Shown here: positions 33,076-41,952 of the stretch, one piece after another
How the letters are laid out: each line of letters begins with the position of its first letter
Numbering within the stretch: the first letter of the stretch is position 1
DNA from: Terriglobia bacterium
GTDB lineage: Bacteria; Acidobacteriota; Terriglobia; UBA7540
DNA: 64,000 nt
Reading direction: 5' to 3'
Assembly (NCBI GenBank): GCA_020072655.1
Contig: JAIQGH010000005.1
Span: forward strand, 58,293 to 122,292
Made by a program: the position numbers and the translations under genes
Notes under the pieces: model-generated
What the model was told of the DNA's origin: nothing
Databases searched by the model: none
Seen by the model: the letters and a program-made list of their open reading frames with translations, nothing else

Positions 33076-34100
33076 TGTCCCTTCTTGCTGAGCACCGCAT
33101 CGCTGGGCCGTTCGGCCCCGGTATCCACGTACCCCGGCGCCAGGTAGACGTAGCTGTCACGCCGCAAGTCCGCCAGGAATTTCCGCATGGCGGGCTCCAT
33201 CTGCTGGTTATAAAGGGTTTCCATGACGCGCTGCTCGGCTTCCTCAAAGGCCGGGATGCCCTGATGGCGCCGGTCGAGGACCTTCAGGATGATGAACCCG
33301 TCCTTAATGGGGATAACGTCGGAGAATTCATTGACATCGAGCTTGGCGATGGCTTCATTGATGGTCGGGGCGAGCGTTCCGTCTTTCATGAAGCCGATGT
33401 TTCCGCCTCCTTCGGAGGTCGCGGAATCATCGGAGTATTTGCGCACCACCTCCGCCCACTTCTGGCCGGCCTTGAGTTCCGCCAGCGCGGCCTTGGCGCG
33501 TTGCTCGGCCTCTTCCGGCTTGCGCTTTTCCTCCGAAATGAGAATCTGCGACAGAACCACGCCCGCCGGAGAAGCAAAATCCTGCTTGTGCGCCTCGAAG
33601 TACTTGCGCGCGTCCTCGCGCGAGATGATGATCGTGCGGCCCACTTCCCGGCCGATCACCTCGCGCATGAGCAGGTTGCGCCGGATGCCATCCTTGAAGT
33701 CCTCCCAAAGAAGCCCTTCCTTCTCGACTTCTTTCTGCAGATCCTCCAGCGATTCCAGCTTCATGCTGCGGCGGATTTCGTCCAGGCGCTTGATCACATC
33801 GGTCTCGACGTTAATATCGAGGTCCTTGGCCTTCTGCACCATCAGAGACTGATCGATCAGGTCGCGCAACAGGTCCTTGCTGTAGTCGCGGACCTTGGCA
33901 TCCAGGTCCGCGCCCCCATACTGCTGCGCAAGCTGCTGCCGGAGCTTGTCGCGCTCCCGTTCGAACTGCCGCTGCGTGATGATTTCATTGTTGACGCGGG
34001 CGATGATTCGCTCCACCACCCTGCGCGCTGCCCGGGCCGGCGTGGCGAGGGCGGTGGCCGCGGCCACAATCCCCACGACGGTTGCGAGTTTCTTCATCAT
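33072..34100 (-). CDS. SurA-like periplasmic peptidyl-prolyl isomerase
   Basis: A 342-residue exported chaperone. A signal peptide (LATVVGIVAAATALATPARA) precedes a SurA N-terminal helical domain (about 25-165: VERIIARVNNEIITQRQFER; EVGRTIIISREDARKYFEAH) and a parvulin rotamase domain (about 175-285: LSQILISEEK; KYSDDSATSEGGGNIGFMKDG; VIPIKDGFIILKVLDRR). ATG at 34100 was chosen because GGAGG lies eight bases upstream. The role is folding and escort of outer-membrane proteins, which fits the large TonB receptors in the window. Upstream is mfd with a 43-base gap; downstream yhaM overlaps by four bases. Confidence 0.92.
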   Translation of the reverse strand: MMKKLATVVGIVAAATALATPARAARRVVERIIARVNNEIITQRQFERERDKLRQQLAQQYGGADLDAKVRDYSKDLLRDLIDQSLMVQKAKDLDINVETDVIKRLDEIRRSMKLESLEDLQKEVEKEGLLWEDFKDGIRRNLLMREVIGREVGRTIIISREDARKYFEAHKQDFASPAGVVLSQILISEEKRKPEEAEQRAKAALAELKAGQKWAEVVRKYSDDSATSEGGGNIGFMKDGTLAPTINEAIAKLDVNEFSDVIPIKDGFIILKVLDRRHQGIPAFEEAEQRVMETLYNQQMEPAMRKFLADLRRDSYVYLAPGYVDTGAERPSDAVLSKKGQ

Positions 34101-34143
34101 TCCCAGGGCCTCCCCAATTGTTTCCTGCCAAGCCCTACTCATC

Positions 34144-37100
34144 TTAATGCGCCGGCTGAAGTTCCTGCAAGACGTTTTGAAGTGCGGCGAAGAACTCGCC
34201 TGGCGGCGCCGCCAGACGAAAGCGCAACGAGCCGTCAGGCCGGAGGCTCGCGTCGCGCCGCCGGCGGACGAACTGCGTCAACCGCTCCGCGGCCACGGGC
34301 GTTTCCGAATGAAATTTCAGCCACATTTCGTCCGCCTTGCGCTCGATGGATTGGATCAGCAACTGCTCGGCAGCGGACTTCAGCAGGGCGTAATTGAGCA
34401 GGTTGGCAATGGAGGGGGGCGGCGGGCCGTAACGATCAACCAGCTCGGCCTCCAAATCCGCGCGTTGTTCCAGCGTCGAGAGCCCCGAGATCCGCTTGTA
34501 CATGCGCAGGCGCTGACTTTCGTCCGCGATGTAGGTTTCGGGAATCTTGATATCGAGGCCCAGGTTGAGGGTGGAGCGGACTTCGGGGCGCGGCGCGGCG
34601 CCCTTGAGCTCGTCCACAGTCTCCTCGAGCATCTTGAGGTAGAGGTCGATGCCGATGGCGTTCAGGTGGCCCGACTGTTCTGCCCCCAGGACGTTCCCCG
34701 CGCCGCGCAATTCCAAATCGAGCGCCGCGAGACGAAATCCCGCGCCCAAATCGGAGAATTCTTTGAGGGCCGCCAGGCGCCGTTTGGCGATGGGCGTGAG
34801 AGTCTCCTCGGAGGGAATCAGGAAATAAGCATAGGCGCGCCGGTTGGAGCGCCCCACGCGCCCGCGAAGCTGATAGAGGTCCGCCAGGCCAAAGCGATCC
34901 GCGCGGTTGACAAGCATGGTGTTCGCACGCGGGATATCGAGGCCGTTCTCGATCAGCGCTGTCGCCACCAGCACGTCGTAGCCGCCCTCCATGAACTTGA
35001 GCATGACGCGCTCGAGTTCCTTTTCCGCCATTTGCCCGTGTGAAACACCCACGCGGGCCGTGGGCACCAGGCGTTGAATGAGCGCGGCGATGGTCCAGAT
35101 GCTCTCCACCCGGTTGTGGACGAAAAAGACCTGCCCCTGCCGGTTCATTTCCTGGAGGACGGCCGCCTGGATCAGGCCGTCAGAAAAGGGCGCGACGACG
35201 GTTTGGATCGCCAAGCGCCCGCGCGGCGGGGTTTCAATTACGGAGAGGTCCCTCAGCCCACCCAGCGACATGTGGAGCGTGCGCGGGATCGGGGTCGCCG
35301 ACATAGTCAACACGTCCACACTCGCTTTAAGTTTGCGGAGTTTTTCCTTGGCGGCCACGCCGAACCGCTGCTCCTCGTCAACGATCAGCAGGCCGAGGTC
35401 GCGCAAGCGGACATCCTTCGAGAGCAGCCGGTGCGTGCCGATGAGGATATCCACTTTGCCGGCTTCGGCGTCGGCGACGATCTTCTTTTGCTCCGCGCCG
35501 GAGCGAAAGCGGCTGAGCATCTCAATGCGCACCGGGAACGCCGCCAGCCGTTGCCGGAACGTCGCGAAATGCTGAAACGCCAGCACGGTCGTCGGCGCGA
35601 GGACAACCACCTGCCCTCCGTCTTGCACCACCTTGAAGGCGGCGCGCATGGCCAGCTCCGTCTTGCCGTATCCCACGTCGCCGCAGAGAAGGCGGTCCAT
35701 TGGCTGCAGGGTTTCCAGATCGCGCTTGATATCGGCGAGCGCGGTCATCTGGTCCGGGGTTTCCTCGAACTCGAAAGCCTCCTCGAATTCCTTCTGCCAC
35801 GGCGTGTCGGCGCTGAAGGCCGTGCCGGCATGCATCTTGCGCTCGGCGTAAAGACGCAGCAATTCCTGGGCGATATCGCGCAGCGCCCGTTTGACGCGCG
35901 TCTTGGTGCGCGCCCAGGTTGCGCCGCCCAGGCGATCCAGCTGAGGCTTCGCACCATCTCCGCTGGAGCGGTATTTCTCCACCAGGTCGAGCCGCTCGAG
36001 CGGGACATACAGCTTGGCGTCCTTGAGGTCCCTTAGATCCGAGATGAAACTCGTGACCGCCGATTTCTCGCGCCGGCCTGGCGCTCCCCAGGCGAATTCT
36101 CCAAAGATCTCGGCATCGGAGAACAGCGTCAGGCGCATGTCGGGGAAGCAGACGCCCTCGTTCAGGTCTCCGCGTGCGATCAGGACGGGTCGGATCGCGC
36201 CGGAGGCGCTGGTGGCACTCGGTCGGGCCGGTTCACCCTTCGGCATGTTCTGGGCGGTGAGCGAAGTCGAACCGCGAACCGCCCCTACATCCCCATAGGG
36301 GATCTCGTATTCGCTCAGAATCTCCCGCAGGCGATCCACCTTGCCGGCGGTAGGCAAAACCACCGCGATGGATTCACTCTGCTCGCGACGCGCGCGCAGA
36401 TCATCGACCATGGCGGCCACGGCGCCGTGAAATTTCGGCGGCGGCTGACTTGCCAAGCGTGCCGCCGGGAATGATTCGCTCACGCGCCAGGTATCATCGA
36501 TGGCCAGTTCTTTCAGCGAAACTTGGGTTGTGCCTTCGACGGCCTTCAGGAACTCGTCCTCATTCAGGAAGACCTCGTCAGGTCGCGGGCGCGGCGGCAC
36601 GACGTCGCGGACTTCGTCGTAGGCGGATGCCCAAGATTCCTGGATCGCCCGCAACTGACCTCGGCGCTCGACAGGCTCATCCCAAATCAGCACGGGTGTA
36701 TCCAGCAGCGAGAGGAGCGTCTGCGTGTGTGGCTCCACGAGGGGTACGAAAAACTCCCAGCCGGGGAAGGCGGCGGAATATTCCGCGGCCCACTCGGGCT
36801 CCGCCTTCGCATTCTGGCGACGGGCGAGAACCTCCACGAGCTTTTCAAACAGTCGAGGTGAACGCCGCATCTCGGCGAAGGGCAGCAGTAGCACCTTCTC
36901 CGCGCGGTCTCGCGAGCGCTGCGTGTTCGGGTCGAATTCCCGGAGGGACTCGACCCGGTCGCCGAAAAATTCCAGCCGAGATGGCCAACTCACTTCCGGC
37001 GGAAAGATGTCCACAATCCCGCCCCGCACGGAAAACTGACCGGGAATCTCGACGGGCTCACCCGGTTCGTAGCCAACACCGCGAAGGTGGTCGGCGAGGT

Positions 37101-37629
37101 CCTCCAGGCTCACTTCGTCGCCGACTTTCAATTCCAAGGCCAGCGAGCCGTAATAGGATTTCTCGCGGAAGCGCCCGAGCGCCGCCGGAAGCGGAACGAA
37201 CAGAAGGGTCGTGCGCCCTCGCGCCGCGTTCCACAGCGCCACGGCGCGTCGCTCGGAGATTTCCGGATGCGGCGAACGGCCCTCATAGGGGGTCGAATCC
37301 ACGGCCGGCAGGACGCTCGCCCTAGAGCCTGCTCCCGGCTCAAGCCACTCCAGAACCGTCGAGGCTGTCCGGCAGAGGCGGTCAGCCGTTTCATTGTCGG
37401 CGGTGATGACGACTTGCGGCCGCCGCAGCTCGTGGGCGAGACCGGCAGCCACGATGGCCTTCGCCGTGCCAATCAAACCGGAAATCGTCAGTGCGGCCGG
37501 TTGTCCGGCGGGCGGGCGCGACCCAGGGCATCGGCCCGCTGGGGGACGCGGAGTCTCTGCCGCCGCCCGCGCCGCGCGAAACGCCGGGTGATCGAAGATA
37601 GGCTGGAGAAAGGAGTCCAACTCTGGCAT
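34144..37629 (-). CDS. mfd: Transcription-repair coupling factor
   Basis: An 1161-residue Mfd. The N-terminal UvrB-like part has LEFFGDRVESLREFDPNTQ; the RNA-polymerase-interacting and translocase parts show GDVGYGKTELAMRAAFK (Walker A), DEEQRFGV (Walker B), TMSATPIPRTLHMSLGG and the helicase motif RGRVGRSNRRAYAYF, with the TRCF domain at the C-terminus. It removes stalled RNA polymerase and recruits UvrA. Residues about 446-475 are an odd Ala/Pro/Ser-rich insert encoded by a GC hairpin at 36252-36284. The gene starts 12 bases after the rfaE2 stop. Confidence 0.96.
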   Translation of the reverse strand: MPELDSFLQPIFDHPAFRAARAAAETPRPPAGRCPGSRPPAGQPAALTISGLIGTAKAIVAAGLAHELRRPQVVITADNETADRLCRTASTVLEWLEPGAGSRASVLPAVDSTPYEGRSPHPEISERRAVALWNAARGRTTLLFVPLPAALGRFREKSYYGSLALELKVGDEVSLEDLADHLRGVGYEPGEPVEIPGQFSVRGGIVDIFPPEVSWPSRLEFFGDRVESLREFDPNTQRSRDRAEKVLLLPFAEMRRSPRLFEKLVEVLARRQNAKAEPEWAAEYSAAFPGWEFFVPLVEPHTQTLLSLLDTPVLIWDEPVERRGQLRAIQESWASAYDEVRDVVPPRPRPDEVFLNEDEFLKAVEGTTQVSLKELAIDDTWRVSESFPAARLASQPPPKFHGAVAAMVDDLRARREQSESIAVVLPTAGKVDRLREILSEYEIPYGDVGAVRGSTSLTAQNMPKGEPARPSATSASGAIRPVLIARGDLNEGVCFPDMRLTLFSDAEIFGEFAWGAPGRREKSAVTSFISDLRDLKDAKLYVPLERLDLVEKYRSSGDGAKPQLDRLGGATWARTKTRVKRALRDIAQELLRLYAERKMHAGTAFSADTPWQKEFEEAFEFEETPDQMTALADIKRDLETLQPMDRLLCGDVGYGKTELAMRAAFKVVQDGGQVVVLAPTTVLAFQHFATFRQRLAAFPVRIEMLSRFRSGAEQKKIVADAEAGKVDILIGTHRLLSKDVRLRDLGLLIVDEEQRFGVAAKEKLRKLKASVDVLTMSATPIPRTLHMSLGGLRDLSVIETPPRGRLAIQTVVAPFSDGLIQAAVLQEMNRQGQVFFVHNRVESIWTIAALIQRLVPTARVGVSHGQMAEKELERVMLKFMEGGYDVLVATALIENGLDIPRANTMLVNRADRFGLADLYQLRGRVGRSNRRAYAYFLIPSEETLTPIAKRRLAALKEFSDLGAGFRLAALDLELRGAGNVLGAEQSGHLNAIGIDLYLKMLEETVDELKGAAPRPEVRSTLNLGLDIKIPETYIADESQRLRMYKRISGLSTLEQRADLEAELVDRYGPPPPSIANLLNYALLKSAAEQLLIQSIERKADEMWLKFHSETPVAAERLTQFVRRRRDASLRPDGSLRFRLAAPPGEFFAALQNVLQELQPAH
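36225..36291. repeat. Palindromic element inserted in frame in mfd
   Basis: A perfect 7-bp pair GGGCGGT / ACCGCCC (36252-36284) flanks a loop with the GAGCGAAGTCGA motif, also seen in intergenic DNA near 27065. It is translated as a low-complexity stretch (LTAQNMPKGEPARPSATS) not expected in Mfd. Confidence 0.6.
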
Positions 37630-37641
37630 TGGCGCTAAACG

Positions 37642-38124
37642 CTATCGGGCGAGCTTGAGGGCGGCCTGCATCATGGCCGACGTGGAGTAGCCTGGGACAA
37701 TCGGGATGGAGACCACCTGCCCGCCGGCAGCCTCGACTTCCGCCCGACCGACAATTTCATTGGGGCCCCAGTCCCCTCCCTTCGCCAGGACATTCGGGAG
37801 CATGCGCGCAATGATCGCTTGCGGCGTGGGATCATCGAAGATCGTGACGTAGTCCACAGCTTCGAGCGCGGCCAGCAGCTCGGCGCGTTCCGCCTCAGGA
37901 AAGATGGGCCGCCGGGGGCCTTTGATGGCGCGGACGCTGGCATCGCTGTTCATCGCAACAATCAGCACATCACCCAGCTTGCGCGCCGCCGCCAGATACC
38001 GCGTGTGACCAGGGTGCAGCAGGTCAAAGCAGCCATTGGTGAAGACCACGCGCTCGCCGCGCCGTTTCAGGTCGCCCACAAGGCCGTAGGCCCTTTCTAG
38101 TGGAATGACTTTGTTTTCAAGCAT
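37642..38124 (-). CDS. rfaE2: D-glycero-beta-D-manno-heptose 1-phosphate adenylyltransferase
   Basis: A 160-residue nucleotidyltransferase of the RfaE C-terminal type. It shows [19 protein letters not shown] (the HxGH motif), [17 protein letters not shown], the [20 protein letters not shown] segment and a KGGDW motif. It activates heptose 1-phosphate to ADP-heptose. In many bacteria it is fused to the kinase as HldE; here it is separate. GmhA-like protein at 20402-21007 would act earlier in the same route; kinase and phosphatase genes are not in the window. It heads the series rfaE2-mfd-surA-yhaM. Confidence 0.93.
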   Translation of the reverse strand: MLENKVIPLERAYGLVGDLKRRGERVVFTNGCFDLLHPGHTRYLAAARKLGDVLIVAMNSDASVRAIKGPRRPIFPEAERAELLAALEAVDYVTIFDDPTPQAIIARMLPNVLAKGGDWGPNEIVGRAEVEAAGGQVVSIPIVPGYSTSAMMQAALKLAR

Positions 38125-38135
38125 ACTCTCGGGCA

Positions 38136-38332
38136 GTAGAGCCGACCTTCAGGTCGGCCCCGATGCATTTCATCGGGGCCGGGCTCAAGCCCGGCGCTAC
38201 AGGCAAACAGCCGCGCCTGCGACAATTTCTCATTCTATCACGCGAGGGTCTGCCGGATTTTCGCATCGCGTGAGTAGAGCCGACCTTCAGGTCGGTACCC
38301 GGGGTCAGTGCCGGGCTCAAGCCTGGCGCCAC
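38136..38332. repeat. Duplicated composite REP element
   Basis: Two copies about 140 bases apart of the unit GTAGAGCCGACCTTCAGG + TCGG (38136-38157 and 38274-38295), each followed within 30 bases by the GCCGGGCTCAAGCC(C/T)GGC stem (38178-38200 and 38310-38332). The first copy also contains GGCCCCGATG/CATCGGGGCC. The block separates the divergent rfaE2 and reductase genes. Confidence 0.75.
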
Positions 38333-38399
38333 AGGGACCGGTAGCTTTTGCGCCCTCGAACCAGCCGTGGTATTCTGCGCCGTGGGGGGTGTACGGGCG

Positions 38400-39641
38400 G
38401 TGAAGGCCATTGCAGTCATTGGCGGCGGCCCAGCAGGTGCGATGGTGGCGGAGCGCCTGGCGCGCGCCGGCGTGTGTGTCCGGGTTTTCGAGGAGCGGCT
38501 GGGTTGGGAAAAACCTTGCGGCGGAGGATTGACTCCGAAGGCCATGCGCCGCTACCCATTTCTGCTTGAAGCCGCCATCGGCGCCCGGCGGATTGACGAG
38601 GCGGAGTTCATCGCCCCAAGGGGAGAAACGGTGCGTCTTCGCCTGCGTCGGCCCCTCGCCGTCTGCTCGCGCAGCGTGCTGAATCGAAAACTTCTCGAGC
38701 GCGCGCAGCAGTCGGGGGCGAAAGTCGTCGCCGACCGAATCGTGCGGTTCGAGCGCTCGAACCAAGGATGGGCGCTCACCGGCCGCGAACGGGATTACAC
38801 AGCCGATTACCTCGTCCTGGCTGCGGGCGCGCGAAGCCGAATGCGCGCGGCGCTCGGGCCCGACTTCGCGCCGAAAGATTTTATGCTGACCTTCGGATAC
38901 TTGGTGCCGGGGGCCGAGGAGGTTCTGCGCCTGAAGTTTTTCGAAGGCTTTGAAGGCTATGCCTGGGCCTTCCCGCGCGCGGACCACTTATCCGTGGGGA
39001 TATGCGCCAAGGTGGGCGAGGAGCGGATGGCAGAGCTTCAGACACGGCTGCACGAGTTCATGGAGCGTCTCGGCTATCCCCAGCGGGGAGCGGAAGTCTT
39101 CGCCCACCTGCTCCCAGCGCCGAGCGCGTCGGCCTGGAGCAGTCAGCGTATCGCCGGAAAGGGATGGGCTCTCGTAGGCGACGCCGCGGGATTCGTGGAC
39201 CCGCTAACCGGCGAAGGGATTTATTACGCCATGCGCTCCGGCGAACTGCTGGGTGAATGCCTTTTGGAGGGGGCTCCGGCATCGTATCCGGAACGCGCAT
39301 GGCAGGAGTTCGGCTCCGAACTGGCTCACGGCGCGCGACTAGCGAACCTTTATTACCACAGCGATATGCTGGGCAAAACACTGAGTACCCGCATGATTCA
39401 GATTTGCCGCCGGAGTGAGCGGTTTAGGGACCTACTCCAGGACCTGGTTGATGGGACACAGCCTTATTCGCGACTGGTCGGGCGGCTGTACCGCGAATTG
39501 GGCGGCGCCCTGGTTGAAGTCGGTGCGCGATCCCTCACCCGACTGCTGAGTGGCCACGGCCCCGATCAAAGACATCGGGGCATGGGCCCTGATGCAGGTC
39601 ATCGCGGCCGAGGTTCCCTGGGCACTCTCGCTCCGCAATAA
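38400..39641 (+). CDS. Geranylgeranyl-reductase-family FAD oxidoreductase
   Basis: A 413-residue flavoprotein. The N-terminal dinucleotide-binding motif is AVIGGGPAGAMVAERLA, followed by EKPCGGGLTPKA, the PCGGG pattern typical of geranylgeranyl reductase and related enzymes. A second FAD site is WALVGDAAGFVDPLTGEGIYYAM. Relatives reduce isoprenoid side chains of quinones, lipids or pigments; the substrate here is unknown. GTG at 38400 was chosen because the Rossmann strand starts four residues later. The C-terminal about 25 residues (GHGPDQRHRGMGPDAGHRG) are encoded by a palindromic repeat, so they are probably an acquired tail. Confidence 0.85.
   Translation: MKAIAVIGGGPAGAMVAERLARAGVCVRVFEERLGWEKPCGGGLTPKAMRRYPFLLEAAIGARRIDEAEFIAPRGETVRLRLRRPLAVCSRSVLNRKLLERAQQSGAKVVADRIVRFERSNQGWALTGRERDYTADYLVLAAGARSRMRAALGPDFAPKDFMLTFGYLVPGAEEVLRLKFFEGFEGYAWAFPRADHLSVGICAKVGEERMAELQTRLHEFMERLGYPQRGAEVFAHLLPAPSASAWSSQRIAGKGWALVGDAAGFVDPLTGEGIYYAMRSGELLGECLLEGAPASYPERAWQEFGSELAHGARLANLYYHSDMLGKTLSTRMIQICRRSERFRDLLQDLVDGTQPYSRLVGRLYRELGGALVEVGARSLTRLLSGHGPDQRHRGMGPDAGHRGRGSLGTLAPQ
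39558..39600. repeat. REP-like palindrome within the 3' end of the reductase gene
   Basis: GGCCCCGAT...ATCGGGGC (39558-39582) followed by a second degenerate copy (GGCCCTGATG / CATCGCGGCC). Same family as 13825, 26971 and 38157. Confidence 0.6.
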
Positions 39642-39680
39642 CCCATTGAGTTCGGACAGGCTTCGAGCCCACACAACACC

Positions 39681-40976
39681 ATGCACAACAAATCCCAGGA
39701 ACTGTTCCGCAGAGCCCTTGGTCTGATGCCCGGTGGCGTGAACTCTCCCGTGCGGGCCTTTCGCGCCGTCGGCGGCGAGCCGCTTTTCATGGCCTCCGGC
39801 AAAGGTTGCCGGATTACGGATGTCGACGGCGCAAGCTACATCGACTACGTGCTCTCCTGGGGGCCGCTCATCCTCGGCCACTGCCATCCCGAAGTGGTCG
39901 AGGCCGTGGCCCGCGCCCTTCCCTCAGGGACGAGCTTCGGGGCCTCTACGGCCGCGGAAGTCGAGCTCGCTGAGCGCATCCGTGAGGCCTTTCCTTCCGT
40001 CGAGCGCGTCCGGCTGGTGAATTCCGGGACCGAGGCTACGATGGCGGCGTTGCGGGTGGCCCGTGCGGCCACGGGACGCGAGAAGATTCTAAAATTCGAA
40101 GGGTGCTACCACGGCCATGCCGACAGCCTGCTGGTGAAGGCTGGCTCGGGCGTCGCGACGCTCGGCCTGCCCGACAGTCCGGGCGTCCCGCGCGCCCTGG
40201 CCGAGCTGACGATTACGGTTCCATTCAACGACCTCGCGGCGCTCGAGGACGCGTTCCGCATTCACCGCCACCAACTGGCCGCGGCGATTGTGGAGCCAGT
40301 GGTGGGAAACGCGGGCTGCATTCCTCCGCGCGTGGGATTCCTCGAGACACTGCGCGCCCTCACCGCCCAGCAAGGAACGGCGCTCATTTTCGACGAGGTG
40401 ATGACGGGCTTTCGTGTCGCTTGGGGTGGAGCGCAGCAGCTTTACAGCATCCAGCCGGATTTGACGACGCTCGGCAAGGTTATTGGCGGCGGCCTTCCGG
40501 TCGGCGCCTATGGGGGCAAGGCCGGGTTGATGGATCAAGTCGCGCCCGCCGGGCCCGTCTATCAGGCGGGAACGCTTTCGGGAAACCCCTTGGCGGTGAC
40601 GGCCGGGCTCAAGACGCTGGAGATTATTCGCCGCCCTGGATTTTACGAGCGGCTGAACGCGCTCACGGAAAAGCTGACGGTAGGATTGCAGGCGGAAGCG
40701 GCGCGCTGCCACGTGCCGCTGGTTGTGAATCGCGTGGGCTCGATGTTCACGGCCTTCTTTACGCGCGAGCCGGTCACGGATTACTCTTCCGCCCAGAAAG
40801 CGGATGCGGCGTGTTTTGCCAAGTACTTCCGAGGGATGCTTGAGCGGGGAGTCTATTTTCCGCCCTCGCAGTTCGAAGCCGCCTTCCTTTCTTCGGCCCA
40901 CGGCGAGGACGAGGTGACGGAAACTCTCCGGGCGGCAAGAGACGTCTTGGCGGCGCTAAGTAGTGCCGCCCTATAG
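39681..40976 (+). CDS. hemL: Glutamate-1-semialdehyde 2,1-aminomutase
   Basis: A 431-residue PLP enzyme of class III aminotransferase fold. Motifs are [11 protein letters not shown] at the N-terminus, [46 protein letters not shown] and the PLP lysine in [19 protein letters not shown], all characteristic of HemL. It makes 5-aminolevulinate from glutamate semialdehyde in the C5 tetrapyrrole pathway. It starts 39 bases after the reductase gene in the same direction and could share its transcript. Confidence 0.97.
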   Translation: MHNKSQELFRRALGLMPGGVNSPVRAFRAVGGEPLFMASGKGCRITDVDGASYIDYVLSWGPLILGHCHPEVVEAVARALPSGTSFGASTAAEVELAERIREAFPSVERVRLVNSGTEATMAALRVARAATGREKILKFEGCYHGHADSLLVKAGSGVATLGLPDSPGVPRALAELTITVPFNDLAALEDAFRIHRHQLAAAIVEPVVGNAGCIPPRVGFLETLRALTAQQGTALIFDEVMTGFRVAWGGAQQLYSIQPDLTTLGKVIGGGLPVGAYGGKAGLMDQVAPAGPVYQAGTLSGNPLAVTAGLKTLEIIRRPGFYERLNALTEKLTVGLQAEAARCHVPLVVNRVGSMFTAFFTREPVTDYSSAQKADAACFAKYFRGMLERGVYFPPSQFEAAFLSSAHGEDEVTETLRAARDVLAALSSAAL

Positions 40977-41185
40977 TGGTATGCCGACTTCGATAGATTG
41001 TACCGGGACCGCGCTACGAGGACGTTACAACCCCAGATGCATTTCGGCCGCGCAAAAGAGATTACGCCGCTCGCGCGTCCGGGGGACGCGCTGCTCTTCG
41101 GCATTCCGACTTTAGCCAGCGGCTTTGCGGCGAACAGCCACCCTTGGAGGATCAACAAGGGGGCGCGTGCACGTCTTCCTGCGGC

Positions 41186-41533
41186 CTATCGGCTCGTCAT
41201 GCGGCGAGCCAAACCCACCAGCAACCGCCGATCGCGTTCCTTGAGTTGCGGGACGTACTTCCTCATCAGGTTCCAGAAACGCGCCTGATGCTTCTCGCCA
41301 AGCAGGGAAGCTGTCTTGGCCTGCTCTCCCGCGGGCGCCTCCAGGAGTTCGGAGACGCTGACCTCGAGGGCCGCAGCGATTTTTCCCAAGGTCTCGAGAG
41401 AAGGAACGGTGTGTCCGTTCTCGACCCGCGAGAGATAGCTCCTCAGGAGTCCGGTGCGTTTCTCAATGTCACCTTGCGAAAGACCCTTCTCAATTCGGAC
41501 CAGCTTTAGCTTTCGTCCTATGGTTTTTTCCAA
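41186..41533 (-). CDS. Xre-family transcriptional regulator
   Basis: A 115-residue protein with an N-terminal Cro/C1 helix-turn-helix (KLKLVRIEKGLSQGDIEKRT; RSYLSRVENGHTVPSLETL; EVSVSELLEAP) over residues 8-65, followed by a short helical tail (ARFWNLMRKYVPQLKERDRR). It sits downstream of tRNA-Leu on the same strand. No adjacent operon suggests its target. Confidence 0.88.
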   Translation of the reverse strand: MEKTIGRKLKLVRIEKGLSQGDIEKRTGLLRSYLSRVENGHTVPSLETLGKIAAALEVSVSELLEAPAGEQAKTASLLGEKHQARFWNLMRKYVPQLKERDRRLLVGLARRMTSR

Positions 41534-41680
41534 CGTCGCACGCTCCGATTTGGTTTGACGGACCTGTGCCGAGCGGTGGAGGGAACACTCCGGTTCTCAA
41601 GCATTGCCAACGCCACTCAACCTGCAACATGTTCTTGGAAAGGGCCGGCCTCGACGGTCCATGCGGCCTCCCCTCCGATC

Positions 41681-41767
41681 TGCTGGAGGGGGGAGTTGAA
41701 CCCCCATGTCCCTTAACGGGACGCGAGATTTTGAGTCTCGTGCGTCTGCCAGTTCCGCCACTCCAGC
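41681..41767 (-). tRNA. tRNA-Leu (anticodon CAA)
   Basis: Read on the minus strand, the 87-base gene has a 7-bp acceptor stem GCTGGAG/CTCCAGC, a D-arm, an anticodon stem CGAGA/TCTCG with loop CTCAAAA (anticodon CAA), a long variable arm typical of leucine tRNA (GTCCCGTTAAGGGAC) and a T-arm with GGTTCAACTCC. The discriminator is A, as in leucine tRNAs. CCA is not encoded. Anticodon CAA reads TTG codons. Confidence 0.95.
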
Positions 41768-41776
41768 GCGTCGGCC

Positions 41777-41806
41777 ATCTTAACAGCACCTGAAAACCGC
41801 TGACAA
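41777..41806 (-). promoter_or_regulatory. Promoter of tRNA-Leu
   Basis: On the minus strand TTGTCA (41801-41806) and TAAGAT (41777-41782) are separated by 18 bases, and the tRNA 5' end follows nine bases after the -10 box. Spacing and position fit a sigma70 tRNA promoter. Confidence 0.65.
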
Positions 41807-41952
41807 GCCCGTGATAACGCAATTCCGGTGTCGGCATCTCACAGGCAATTGCTATCAAGTTGATAAAATGTAGGCTATGCGCCTAAGGGAGGGAAAGAGC
41901 CGGTCGAGGTCTCGCCCAGGGCTATCCCGTCCCGCTTCCGCACGACGGCCAC

